From an uncultured Collinsella sp. (lineage in GTDB: Bacteria; Actinomycetota; Coriobacteriia; Coriobacteriales; Coriobacteriaceae): a DNA stretch of 28,000 nucleotides. Where the stretch lies: positions 1-28,000 of the forward strand of contig UQJA01000012.1 in NCBI GenBank assembly GCA_900541285.1, given 5' to 3'. The notes under the pieces were generated by a model, which made no database searches, had not been told where the DNA came from, and saw only the letters and a program-made list of their open reading frames with translations. Positions 1 through 7,848 of this stretch are shown here, piece by piece. Both the position numbers and the translations under genes were made by a program. How positions within the stretch are numbered: position 1 is the stretch's first letter; the number at the start of each line of letters is the position of its first letter.

Positions 1-1
1 G

Positions 2-73
2 GCAGCAGCCTGTGTTCTGGCGCGGGGGGGCCCCGCCACTCTTCTGGCGGATGCGGTAGAGGGTTTGCGTTAG
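2..73 (+). CDS. Partial C-terminus, probably MurG
   Basis: An open frame enters from the left edge and ends at TAG 71-73. The 23 visible residues run from AAACVLARGG to LADAVEGLR. The alanine-rich helical tail resembles the C-terminus of MurG, the UDP-GlcNAc transferase that normally precedes murC in dcw clusters. The identity rests mainly on position (98 bases before murC) and on the tail's character. No diagnostic motif is inside the window, so a chance open frame remains possible in this GC-rich DNA. Confidence 0.4.
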   Translation, partial: AAACVLARGGPATLLADAVEGLR

Positions 74-170
74 TTAGACGGGATATCGTCGGTCGCCCTC
101 GCGCTGATGCGGTAGGTGCGGTACAGTTAACGGGTTACAGGCAGTGTTTACGCAAGGAGTACACGAGCAC

Positions 171-1589
171 ATGGCTGATTCCCAGACTGCAACCTCCGCG
201 CCCGAGTTTAAGAGCGCCCACTTTATCGGTATCGGCGGCGCCGGCATGAGCGGCATCGCCCTCGTTCTGCACGAGCGCGGTTATGCCGTTACCGGCTCCG
301 ATCTTAAGACGTCACGCTATATCCGCCAGCTTACCCGCGCTGGTGTGAAGGTGCATGTGGGCCATGAGGCCGCCACGATCGACGAGGTCAAGCCCGACGT
401 GGTTGTTGTCTCCACCGCTATTCCGGAGTCCAACCCTGAGCTCGTGCGCGCTCGCGAGCTGGGCATTCCCGTGTGGCCCCGTGCCAAGATGCTCTCTGCC
501 TTGGGCCACGGCTACACTACCGTCGCTGTTGCCGGCACGCACGGCAAGACCACCACGTCTTCGATGTGCGCCACCATGCTCGACCGCATGGGTCTGGATC
601 CGAGCTTCCTGATCGGTGGCATCGTTGAGGGCTATGACACGAACGGCAAGAACGGCTCGGGCGACTACTTTGTCGCCGAGGCCGACGAGTCCGACAGTTC
701 CTTTCTGTTCCTGAACCCCAACGTAGTCATTGTGACCAACGTCGAGGCCGACCACCTCGATCACTACTCGGGTATCGAGGAGATCGAGGCGACTTTCGCC
801 AAATTCATGAGCCTGGTGGGCGAGGACGGCACCGTCATCGTCTGCGGTGAGGACCCGCATCTGGTCGAGCTCGCCAAGTCGACGGGCCGTCACGTGCTTT
901 CCTACGGCTTTGCCGAGAGCAACGACATCGTCTGCATGCACCCGGATGTCAAGGGCATCCAGAGTGACTTTATCGTTCGCTTTGAGGACGGCACTGAGCA
1001 TGCTGTGGAGATCAAGAGCAATCCCGGTCGCCACAACATGCTCAACGCCACGGCGGTGCTCACCGTCGCCCATGTCCTGGGCCTTGACATCGACGCCGCC
1101 GCCAAGGCGCTCTCGAGCTTTGAGGGCGTCCGCCGTCGCTTTACCCACGTGGGCGATATCGATGGCATCACCGTGGTCGATGATTACGGCCATCACCCCA
1201 CCGAGATCAAGGCGACGCTTGCTGCCGCTTCGTCGCTGGGCTACAAGCACGTCGACGTTGTGTTCCAGCCGCACCGCTATTCGCGCCTGCAGGCCCTGTG
1301 CGACGACTTTGCCGATGCATTTGCCAATGCCGATAAACTGCTGCTGATTGATGTGTTCTCGGCTGGCGAGATGCCCATTCCGGGTGTCACCTCTAAGATG
1401 CTCGCCGATACCGTGCGCGCCAAGCATCCTGGCAAGGAGGTCGTGTACTGTTCCAGCCGTCTTGAGCTCAATCAGGAGCTCGAGCAGATGGTGGGCGAGG
1501 GCGACCTGCTGCTCACTATGGGTGCCGGTGACGTTACGACCGTCGGTCCCGAGTTCATTGAGTATCTGACTGCCAAGAAAGACGCTTAA
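171..1589 (+). CDS. murC: UDP-N-acetylmuramate--L-alanine ligase
   Basis: MurC adds L-alanine to UDP-MurNAc using ATP, the first step of peptide-stem assembly in the cytoplasm. The protein is 472 aa, normal for the family. The N-terminal UDP-binding Rossmann loop is FIGIGGAGMSGIA. The ATP P-loop is AGTHGKTTTSS with Lys126. The central motif EADESDSSF, the ADHLDHY segment, NPGRHNMLNA, DDYGHHPTEIKA and QPHRYSR are all present in the right order. An in-frame ATG lies 27 bases upstream, but ATG 171 is preferred: AAGGAG at 154-159 lies 11 bases before it, and MADSQ leads directly into the fold. The stop is 5 bases before murB, so the two are almost certainly co-transcribed. Nothing is missing or unusual. 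Confidence 0.97.
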   Translation: MADSQTATSAPEFKSAHFIGIGGAGMSGIALVLHERGYAVTGSDLKTSRYIRQLTRAGVKVHVGHEAATIDEVKPDVVVVSTAIPESNPELVRARELGIPVWPRAKMLSALGHGYTTVAVAGTHGKTTTSSMCATMLDRMGLDPSFLIGGIVEGYDTNGKNGSGDYFVAEADESDSSFLFLNPNVVIVTNVEADHLDHYSGIEEIEATFAKFMSLVGEDGTVIVCGEDPHLVELAKSTGRHVLSYGFAESNDIVCMHPDVKGIQSDFIVRFEDGTEHAVEIKSNPGRHNMLNATAVLTVAHVLGLDIDAAAKALSSFEGVRRRFTHVGDIDGITVVDDYGHHPTEIKATLAAASSLGYKHVDVVFQPHRYSRLQALCDDFADAFANADKLLLIDVFSAGEMPIPGVTSKMLADTVRAKHPGKEVVYCSSRLELNQELEQMVGEGDLLLTMGAGDVTTVGPEFIEYLTAKKDA

Positions 1590-1594
1590 GTCTA

Positions 1595-2506
1595 ATGGGT
1601 CTGTTTAACGCCGTCATGGCGCTCTCGGGCATGATCGACACGGATGTGATCGAGGACGAGCGCCTTGCGCGTCATACGAGCTATCGTATCGGCGGCAAGG
1701 CCGACCTCTTTGTGACGTGCCATAGCTATCATGCCCTTCGCCGCGCCGTGGCGGTGCTCGATCGCGAGCAGGTGCCGTGGGTCATCATCGGCAAGGGCTC
1801 CAATCTGCTGGTTGCCGATGGCGGTTATCGCGGCGCCGTCATTTCGCTCGGACGTGAGTTTCAGCGCACGGTTGTTGCCGATGACGGTTGTACGCTGACG
1901 GTCGGTGCGGGCGTGATGTTCGCGCGCCTGGTCAACGATGCCCTGTCGCGTAGCCTCTCGGGCCTTGAGTTTGCCGTTGGCATCCCTGGTTCGGTCGGCG
2001 GTGCGATATCTATGAATGCCGGCACACGGACCGAGTGGATTGGCCCGCTGGTTGAGGATGTCGTAACGTTTGACCCGGCATCCGGTATCAAGCATTATGC
2101 GGGGTCCGAGATCACTTGGGGCTACCGCGAATGTAGCCTTCCCCGCAATGAGATCATCCTCGAGTGCGTGCTCAAGCTTAAACCGGCGCCCAAGGCCGAC
2201 ATTCGCGAGCGCATGGAACGGTACCTGACGAGGCGCAAGCGTACGCAGCCCATGGGTCGCGCATCCTGCGGGTCGGTCTTTCGTAACCCGCCCGATGCGA
2301 GTGTGGGCAAGCTTATCGAGGATTGTGGATTAAAGGGTTTTTCGATTGGCGGCGCGGAAGTTTCGCCCGTTCACGCTAATTTTATCGTTAATAACGGAAC
2401 TGCCTCGGCCGATGACGTTGCCGCGGTTATCAGACATGTGCACGGAAAGGTGAGGGAGGCGTATGGCATCGAGCTCAGACCGGAAGTTAAATTCCTCGGC
2501 TTCTAG
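1595..2506 (+). CDS. murB: UDP-N-acetylenolpyruvoylglucosamine reductase
   Basis: MurB is the FAD enzyme that reduces UDP-GlcNAc-enolpyruvate to UDP-MurNAc, the substrate of MurC. It is 303 aa. The FAD-binding part shows IIGKGSNLLVADGG and VGIPGSVGGAISMNAGT. The substrate part shows GYRECSLPRNEII and ASCGSVFRNP, whose serine is the expected proton donor. The C-terminal block runs KLIEDCGLKG through VHANFIVNNG. The family match is clear. The start is less certain: no good Shine-Dalgarno precedes ATG 1595, which lies 5 bases after the murC stop, so translation may be coupled. ATG 1616 is an alternative that would keep the whole fold. The 3' end overlaps ftsQ by 44 bases. Confidence 0.96.
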   Translation: MGLFNAVMALSGMIDTDVIEDERLARHTSYRIGGKADLFVTCHSYHALRRAVAVLDREQVPWVIIGKGSNLLVADGGYRGAVISLGREFQRTVVADDGCTLTVGAGVMFARLVNDALSRSLSGLEFAVGIPGSVGGAISMNAGTRTEWIGPLVEDVVTFDPASGIKHYAGSEITWGYRECSLPRNEIILECVLKLKPAPKADIRERMERYLTRRKRTQPMGRASCGSVFRNPPDASVGKLIEDCGLKGFSIGGAEVSPVHANFIVNNGTASADDVAAVIRHVHGKVREAYGIELRPEVKFLGF

Positions 2507-3719
2507 AGCATCGAAACCCACCTTCCGCCGCGCCGGAGGGCGTTCCGGTGCGCCTGCCAAACCTCAACGCAATACCGTCGCGCACTCTAAGTCTGTCGGG
2601 CATGCTCGACAGACCAGTCGTCCGGTCGTCGGCTCGCAGCTCGGTAATCGTCCGGCCGCAAAAAAGTCCTCGCGTCCCTCGGTGACGTCAAAGCCTGTTA
2701 TGGGCGCCAAGCCTGCCCGTCCCATGGCAACTCCTAAGCCCTCGACGGGAACTAAAGCGCCGCGTCCGGGTCGCACGCTGGGCGCATCGAAACCGCGCTC
2801 GCTGACATCGGTGCCGGCTACCGCCAAGAAGCCTTCGAGTAAAAAAGGCGTCAACCCGTTGTCTTCACTTGGGGCGATGGCAAATAAAACATCAGACGCC
2901 GCTTCTGTCGTTACAGGCAAAGGCAAAATCGTGGGCGGCGTTCTGGCCGTCTTGGCCGTGCTCGTCGTCGTTGCCATCGTGGTGATTAACTCTGGATTGT
3001 TTACCGCCACTGATATTCAGATTCAAGGCAGCGAGCATGTGACGAAGCACGATGCTATCCAGCTGATCGATTTGCCCGAGGGAACGTCGCTTTTTAACGT
3101 CGATCCCGACCAGATTACCGAGGATCTCAAGCAGAACCCGTGGGTTTCGGGCGTGGATGTCCAGCGTCAGTTCCCGCATACGCTCATCATTACGCCTATG
3201 GAGCGCAAGGTCATCGCAATTGCCTATATCAGCTCCGATGACCTTGCCTGGGCCATCGGGGATGATGACACCTGGATCGCCCCACTGTCGACGTCGGTCG
3301 AAGTGGACGACCAGGGCAACGTCATCACGACAGGGCAGGGCTCAAATACCTTGACCGGAATCGATGCCGCGCTGGCGCTCGCTAAGCATTATGGCGCGGT
3401 GCTGTTGACTGATGTCTCGGCGGATGTCGCTCCGGTTTCCGGCCAGGCGGTGAACTCCAAAGCCGTTAAGGCCGGCCTGGATTATGCGCGTGGTTTTTCG
3501 AGCGAGTTCTTGGGACAAGTCAAGGATATTTCCACGCCTTCGGTCGAAGCCATCTCGGCAAACCTCAATAACGGCATTGAGGTGTCGCTGGGCGATTCGA
3601 ACGATATCGCCAAGAAAGAACGCGTAGTCACCAAGTTGCTTTCGCAGGTAGAGGGCGTAACGTATATCAATGTGCGCTCTCCGGGCAACTACACATTTAG
3701 GAATGCTCCGACCTCGTAG
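2463..3719 (+). CDS. ftsQ: Cell division protein FtsQ/DivIB
   Basis: Bitopic divisome protein that links early and late division proteins through its extracytoplasmic part. It is 418 aa with three regions. Residues 1-155 are a cytoplasmic tail very rich in Lys, Arg, Ser and Pro, with loose repeats such as SRPSVTSKPVMGAKPARP. Residues about 156-176 form one transmembrane helix (GGVLAVLAVLVVVAIVV). A POTRA-type domain follows from about 181, starting ATDIQIQGSEHVTKHDAI and including NPWVSGVDVQRQFPHTL, then the beta domain. GTGAGGGAGG precedes ATG 2463. The gene overlaps murB by 44 bases in another frame. The cytoplasmic tail is longer than in E. coli FtsQ and is of low complexity. The family is recognised from domain order, position and the POTRA motif; sequence identity across the family is low. 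Confidence 0.9.
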   Translation: MASSSDRKLNSSASRASKPTFRRAGGRSGAPAKPQRNTVAHSKSVGHARQTSRPVVGSQLGNRPAAKKSSRPSVTSKPVMGAKPARPMATPKPSTGTKAPRPGRTLGASKPRSLTSVPATAKKPSSKKGVNPLSSLGAMANKTSDAASVVTGKGKIVGGVLAVLAVLVVVAIVVINSGLFTATDIQIQGSEHVTKHDAIQLIDLPEGTSLFNVDPDQITEDLKQNPWVSGVDVQRQFPHTLIITPMERKVIAIAYISSDDLAWAIGDDDTWIAPLSTSVEVDDQGNVITTGQGSNTLTGIDAALALAKHYGAVLLTDVSADVAPVSGQAVNSKAVKAGLDYARGFSSEFLGQVKDISTPSVEAISANLNNGIEVSLGDSNDIAKKERVVTKLLSQVEGVTYINVRSPGNYTFRNAPTS

Positions 3720-3918
3720 CGCTGGTTGTTACTTTGTTGAGGGGCCATACCACGCCGTTTATCTGGTTTGTTTGGTTTTCACGGTCAATTATTTGACTGA
3801 TACGTTCATAATGTGCAAACATAATACGGTTTACCTTTGCATTTACTTTCAACCTGAAGGTTAATGTGCGCAGGGGTCGACCCATGCTATGGCTATAACC
3901 TTTGTTCGGAGGACCGAC
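3720..3918 (+). other. Intergenic region between ftsQ and ftsZ
   Basis: This 199-base gap has lower GC than its surroundings and probably holds the ftsZ promoter. A TTGACT box at 3793-3798 and the AT-rich stretch CATAATAC near 3820-3827 are visible, but they lie about 21-23 bases apart, so no promoter can be named with confidence. Two perfect palindromes lie just before the gene: AACCTGAAGGTT at 3851-3862 and GGGTCGACCC at 3874-3883. They could be operators or mRNA hairpins. No small ORF with a ribosome binding site was found. Confidence 0.4.
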
Positions 3919-5073
3919 ATGCACGAGACAGAGATCAACAACTACCTTGCCGTCATTAAGGTGGTCGGCGTCGGCGGCGGCGGTACCAACGCGGTCAATC
4001 GAATGATCGAAGAGGGCATCCGCGGCGTCGAGTTTGTTGCCATCAACACCGATGCTCAGGCACTCGCGATCTCTGATGCCGATATCAAGGTGCACATCGG
4101 CACCGACCTTACCCGCGGCCTGGGCGCCGGCGCCAACCCCGAGGTTGGCCGCAAGGCTGCCGATGAGTCCCGCGACGACATTGCCGAGGCGCTTGCTGGC
4201 GCCGACATGGTGTTCATCACCTGCGGCGAGGGCGGTGGCACCGGTACCGGCGCTGCTCCCATCGTTGCCGATATCGCGATGAACGAGGTCGGTGCACTGA
4301 CCGTCGCCGTCGTGACCAAGCCCTTCACCTTCGAGGGCCGCAAGCGCAAGAAGAGCGCCGAGGAGGGCATTAAGACCCTCTCCGATTGCGTCGACACCAT
4401 GATTGTCATCCCTAACGATAAGCTGCTCGACATCGCCGAGAAGAAGACCACCATGCTCGAGGCCTTCGCGATTGCCGATGGCGTCCTTTCCCAGGGCACC
4501 CAGGGCATCACCGACCTCATCACCGTCCCCGGTATCATCAACCTGGACTTCGCCGATGTTAAGACCATCATGAAGCAGGCCGGTACCGCCATGATGGGTA
4601 TCGGTACCTCTTCTGGGGATACCCGTGCCGTCGACGCAGCCCAGCAGGCCATCTCCAGCCCGCTGCTCGAGAGCTCCATCGATGGTGCCACACGCGTGCT
4701 GCTCTCCATCGCCGGTTCCAAGGACCTGGGCATCCAGGAGATCAGCGACGCCGCCGACGTTGTCGCCAACGCCGTCGACCCCGAGGCCAACATCATCTTC
4801 GGTACCGTTGTCGACGAGTCCCTGGGCGATCAGGTGCGTATCACCGTCATCGCTACGGGTTTCTCCGACTCCAACGTCAACCGTCAGGACGAGCTCTTTG
4901 CTGCTCAGCAGTCTCAGAGCAAGGCCGCTGCCTCCGCTGAGCCGCAGCGCACCGCTCCTGCCACGAGCCCGGCTCAGGCCGCTCCGACCCGCAACGTCGG
5001 TGGCACCGAGCTTCCTAACTTCGGCAACGATCAGTTCGAGCTTCCCGACTTCCTGAAGCGCGGCAGCTTCTAA
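3919..5073 (+). CDS. ftsZ: Cell division protein FtsZ
   Basis: Tubulin-like GTPase that forms the Z ring at midcell. It is 384 aa from ATG 3919, which has CGGAGGA at 3907-3913. An ATG 30 bases upstream in the same frame (3889) lacks such a site and would add ten residues not typical of the family. Visible motifs are VVGVGGGGTNAVNRM near the N-terminus, the GTP signature GGGTGTGA at 105-112, and the T7 synergy loop NLDFAD at 208-213 with the catalytic aspartates. A variable linker of Ala, Gln and Pro follows, and the C-terminal peptide ELPDFLKR is the docking site for partners. No ftsA lies upstream; SepF, encoded at 11438, binds this same peptide in actinobacteria and Bacillus. A strong terminator follows. 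Confidence 0.98.
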   Translation: MHETEINNYLAVIKVVGVGGGGTNAVNRMIEEGIRGVEFVAINTDAQALAISDADIKVHIGTDLTRGLGAGANPEVGRKAADESRDDIAEALAGADMVFITCGEGGGTGTGAAPIVADIAMNEVGALTVAVVTKPFTFEGRKRKKSAEEGIKTLSDCVDTMIVIPNDKLLDIAEKKTTMLEAFAIADGVLSQGTQGITDLITVPGIINLDFADVKTIMKQAGTAMMGIGTSSGDTRAVDAAQQAISSPLLESSIDGATRVLLSIAGSKDLGIQEISDAADVVANAVDPEANIIFGTVVDESLGDQVRITVIATGFSDSNVNRQDELFAAQQSQSKAAASAEPQRTAPATSPAQAAPTRNVGGTELPNFGNDQFELPDFLKRGSF

Positions 5074-5099
5074 GTCGTTCTTTGCATTGTTGTGCACAG

Positions 5100-5128
5100 G
5101 GGCGTGTCCGTATGGACGCGCCCTTTTT
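5100..5128 (+). terminator. Rho-independent terminator after ftsZ
   Basis: GGGCGTGTCC and GGACGCGCCC pair over 10 bp, with one G-T wobble, around the loop GTAT, followed by TTTTT. It lies 26 bases after the ftsZ stop and separates the mur/fts unit from the pgeF-pst unit. Confidence 0.9.
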
Positions 5129-5161
5129 ATTTCGACTTTGTAAACTAGAACCTCCAATCTC

Positions 5162-5178
5162 TTTACGTTCCCTTTACG
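5162..5178 (+). promoter_or_regulatory. Possible Pho-box-like direct repeat
   Basis: TTTACG occurs at 5162-5167 and again at 5173-5178, exactly 11 bases apart, about 106 bases before the pgeF start codon. Tandem repeats with an 11-base period are the usual binding pattern of PhoB/PhoP response regulators, and TTTACG resembles the Bacillus half-site TT(A/T/C)ACA. The operon downstream encodes phosphate import, which makes such a site plausible. Only two copies are seen and no clear promoter is placed beside them, so this is a weak call. Confidence 0.3.
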
Positions 5179-5283
5179 ATTGCCTCCAGCGCAGCAGGTA
5201 TCCTTTTAGAGAAGTATGACAGCCGTATAAACGCGGGCTGTAGCGGCGATGCCGCGGTACTTGTGTTATTAGGAGGCTTTAGT

Positions 5284-6084
5284 ATGGCAGCACGTGCGGA
5301 CAAAGTTTCGCGTGTCGACCATGATGGAGTTACGTTGGTGGAGGGCGCGACATCCGATGTTCGCTTTGCCTTCACCGAGCGTGCCGGTGGCGTTTCCGAA
5401 GATGCGTACTCCTCACTCAACTTGGGCTCGCATGTTGGCGATGACCCCTTTGCTGTTCAAGAAAATCGTCGTCGTGCGCTCGAGGCTATGGGTGCCGCCG
5501 AGTGCGAGCACAACCTGCTCGTTCCCAATCAGGTCCATGGTGATCATATCGTTGCGGTGACCTCGAACGGCGCCGATGACCTTGAGGACGTTCGCGAGCA
5601 GATTGCCGAGGGCTGTGATGCCATCGTCTGCACGGCGCATAACGTGCCCGTGCTGCTCTGCTTTGCCGACTGCGTTCCCGTGGTGCTGGTGGCCCCCGGC
5701 GGATTTGCCGTGGTGCACTCCGGTTGGAAGGGCACGATTGCACGTATTTCCGCCAAGGCGTGCCAGGCGCTTTGCGATGCTGCCGGTTGCGATGCGAGCG
5801 ACGTTTCCGCCTATATCGGCCCCCATATCTTGGGTGACGAATATGAGGTATCCCAGGAACTCATGGATCGCTTTGCCGCCGAGTTCTCTTGCATCGATGC
5901 GAATACCTCTCGCATGCTCGATCTTTCCGCTGCCATTCGCGAGGCGCTGGTAGATGTCGGTGTCGACGCGGATAATATCGTGGATACCCAGCTTTCGACC
6001 GTGCGTCAGAACGACCGCTTTTATTCCTACCGTAACGAGGACGGCACCTGTGGGCGCCATGCTGCGATCGGCGTGATGCTATGA
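5284..6084 (+). CDS. pgeF: Peptidoglycan editing factor / multicopper-like YlmD (DUF152)
   Basis: DUF152 protein, also annotated as polyphenol oxidase or purine nucleoside phosphorylase. The E. coli homologue PgeF prevents incorrect amino acids such as serine from entering the peptidoglycan stem; other members cleave purine nucleosides. It is 266 aa. The metal-ligand motifs are visible in order: NQVHGDHI, CFADCVPVVL and VHSGWKGT, supplying His, Cys and His. The ending NDRFYSYRNEDGTCGRHAA is typical. The start is ATG 5284, with AGGAGG at 5271-5276; an in-frame start 21 bases upstream has no such site. In other Gram-positives it belongs to the ylm cluster after ftsZ. Here its stop overlaps the pstS start (ATGA), so it leads the phosphate operon. 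Confidence 0.93.
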   Translation: MAARADKVSRVDHDGVTLVEGATSDVRFAFTERAGGVSEDAYSSLNLGSHVGDDPFAVQENRRRALEAMGAAECEHNLLVPNQVHGDHIVAVTSNGADDLEDVREQIAEGCDAIVCTAHNVPVLLCFADCVPVVLVAPGGFAVVHSGWKGTIARISAKACQALCDAAGCDASDVSAYIGPHILGDEYEVSQELMDRFAAEFSCIDANTSRMLDLSAAIREALVDVGVDADNIVDTQLSTVRQNDRFYSYRNEDGTCGRHAAIGVML

Positions 6085-6917
6085 GAAAGATCGTATCGGT
6101 CCTGAGCGCCGCTGTGCTTACGCTTACGCTGTGCGCCTGTTCTTCGGGATCTTCTAGCTCTTCCATTACCGTGGCCGGCTCCACGACCTGCCTTCCTATC
6201 GCCGAGATTGCGGCCGAGGGCTTTAAGGAGGAGACCGGCATCGACGTGCTCGTTTCCGGTTTGGGTTCTTCCGCTGGGATCGAGGCCGTCAGCGCCGGCA
6301 CGGCCGATATCGCCAGCTCCTCCCGTGGACTCAATGCCGACGAACAGGATCTGGGCCTGACTCCCATCGTCATTGCCCACGACGGTATTGCGGTCATCGT
6401 GAACGACGACAACCCCGTCGATAACCTCTCGACCGAGCAGCTCCGCGATATCTACGCCGGCAAGATTACCAATTGGAAAGAGGTCGGTGGCGAGGACCTG
6501 AGGATTCAGGTCATCAACCGAGACGAGGCGTCCGGTACGCGCGAGGCCTTCCGTACCATCGTGATGGATGGCACGCCGTTCGATCGCCGCTCGGCCGTTC
6601 TTTCGGGCACGGGCCAGGTGCGCGACGTGGTATCTCGTTCGCGTGGGGCCATCGGCTACATTTCGCTGGGCTTCGTCGATAGCCTCAACGCCAAGACCTC
6701 GGTCAAGGCCGTCTCGGTCAATCATGTTGAGGCGTCCGAGAAGACGGTCGCGAGTGGCGGCTATCCCATCTCGCGCGACCTTTACTTCTTTGTGAAGGGT
6801 GTGCCTTCGCAGCAGGCGCAGGATTACATCGACTATGTGACGTCCGAAAAGATGGACAAGCAGATTCGCGAGGCGGGCTTTATTCCCGTCACCAACGACG
6901 AGAAGGGGAGTGAGTAG
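6081..6917 (+). CDS. pstS: Phosphate-binding lipoprotein PstS
   Basis: Substrate-binding subunit of the high-affinity phosphate ABC importer, anchored outside the membrane by a lipid. It is 278 aa. A signal peptide with a basic start (MRKIV) and hydrophobic core ends in the lipobox-like LCAC, making Cys20 the likely lipidated residue. A serine-rich linker follows. Phosphate-contact loops are visible as AGSTTCLP, GLGSSAGI and DEASGTREAF. The start codon overlaps the pgeF stop by four bases (ATGA), indicating translational coupling. The gene heads pstSCAB-phoU. Two hydrophobic residues plus Ala before Cys20 fit the lipobox only loosely, because position -2 is also a cysteine. Confidence 0.95.
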   Translation: MRKIVSVLSAAVLTLTLCACSSGSSSSSITVAGSTTCLPIAEIAAEGFKEETGIDVLVSGLGSSAGIEAVSAGTADIASSSRGLNADEQDLGLTPIVIAHDGIAVIVNDDNPVDNLSTEQLRDIYAGKITNWKEVGGEDLRIQVINRDEASGTREAFRTIVMDGTPFDRRSAVLSGTGQVRDVVSRSRGAIGYISLGFVDSLNAKTSVKAVSVNHVEASEKTVASGGYPISRDLYFFVKGVPSQQAQDYIDYVTSEKMDKQIREAGFIPVTNDEKGSE

Positions 6918-6918
6918 C

Positions 6919-7845
6919 ATGGAAGCACAGGAAAACTCCCAGACTGAGCAGAATGCTCAGGCACCCAAGAAGCGCGAGCTGGCGCTCGTATCGCGCAGTA
7001 CCTATATCAAGGAGAAGGCGCTGCAGTGGATCTTCTTTGCCTGCGCGTTCTTGGCGGTCGTTACCGTCATCCTGATTTTTGTCTTTACCACGTACTCGGC
7101 GCTGCCCGTCTTTACCGACATCGGTCTGGCGGACTTCTTTAGCTTTACGTGGGCGCCCTCTGAGGGCCACTACGGCATCATGTCGCTGCTTGCCGGCTCA
7201 GGTCTGGTGACCGTCGGTGCGCTCGCCATGGGCGTGCCGCTAGGTGTGGGTACGGCCGTATACCTGGTCGAGATCGCCGGCAAGCGCGTGCGCAAGCTCA
7301 TCAGCCCTGCCGTCGACCTGCTGGCCGGCATCCCTTCTATCATCTACGGCTTTTTCGGCATGATCATCATCCGCCCGTTTATCGCACAACTGACCGGTGG
7401 TCTTGGTTTTGGTGCGCTGACAGCGTGGTTCGTGCTCGCCATCATGATCGTCCCTACCATCACGACGCTTACCATCGATGCCCTCAATTCCATTCCCATG
7501 GGCATTCGCGAGGCATCGTATGCCATGGGTGCTACTAAGTGGCAGACCATCTATAAGGTCGTGCTACCTGCCGCCAAACTGGGTATCGTTGATGCCATCG
7601 TGCTGGGTATGGGCCGTGCCATCGGTGAGACCATGGCCGTGCTCATGGTCGTGGGTAACGCTCCGGTTATTCCCGACAGCATTGCGAGCCCCATCTCGAC
7701 GCTCACGAGCCAGATCGCGCTCGACATGAGCTATTCCTCGGGCCTGCACCGCTCGGCGCTGTTCGGCATGGGCGTGGTCCTGTTTATCATCTCCGCCATG
7801 CTGGTGGGCATCGTCCGTCTGATTTCCAAGAAGAAGAGGGGGTAG
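6919..7845 (+). CDS. pstC: Phosphate ABC transporter permease PstC
   Basis: Integral membrane subunit that forms the translocation channel with PstA. It is 308 aa with about six hydrophobic helices; the first is WIFFACAFLAVVTVILIFVF near residue 40. The coupling (EAA) loop is IREASYAMGATKWQTIYKV, in good agreement with the family, and contacts PstB. ATG 6919 is chosen over an in-frame GTG at 6910 because AAGGGGAG at 6903-6910 is spaced 8 bases from the ATG. It begins 2 bases after pstS and ends 3 bases before pstA. Confidence 0.95.
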   Translation: MEAQENSQTEQNAQAPKKRELALVSRSTYIKEKALQWIFFACAFLAVVTVILIFVFTTYSALPVFTDIGLADFFSFTWAPSEGHYGIMSLLAGSGLVTVGALAMGVPLGVGTAVYLVEIAGKRVRKLISPAVDLLAGIPSIIYGFFGMIIIRPFIAQLTGGLGFGALTAWFVLAIMIVPTITTLTIDALNSIPMGIREASYAMGATKWQTIYKVVLPAAKLGIVDAIVLGMGRAIGETMAVLMVVGNAPVIPDSIASPISTLTSQIALDMSYSSGLHRSALFGMGVVLFIISAMLVGIVRLISKKKRG

Positions 7846-7848
7846 GCT

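Noticed and set aside
50..115. Direct repeat GATGCGGTAG (50-59 and 106-115)
   Set aside because: Two copies of 10 bases in GC-rich DNA; no further structure to support function.
1..246. Frame 1 open from the left edge into murC
   Set aside because: Overlaps murC in the wrong frame; frame 2 gives a more plausible C-terminal tail that stops before murC.
312..1427. 371-codon open frame on the minus strand
   Set aside because: Fully antisense to murC; the protein is a GC-bias artefact without recognisable motifs or a ribosome binding site.
3697..5157. 486-codon open frame on the minus strand
   Set aside because: Antisense to ftsZ and crossing its terminator; composition is that of a mirror frame (Gly, Asp, Val, His-rich).
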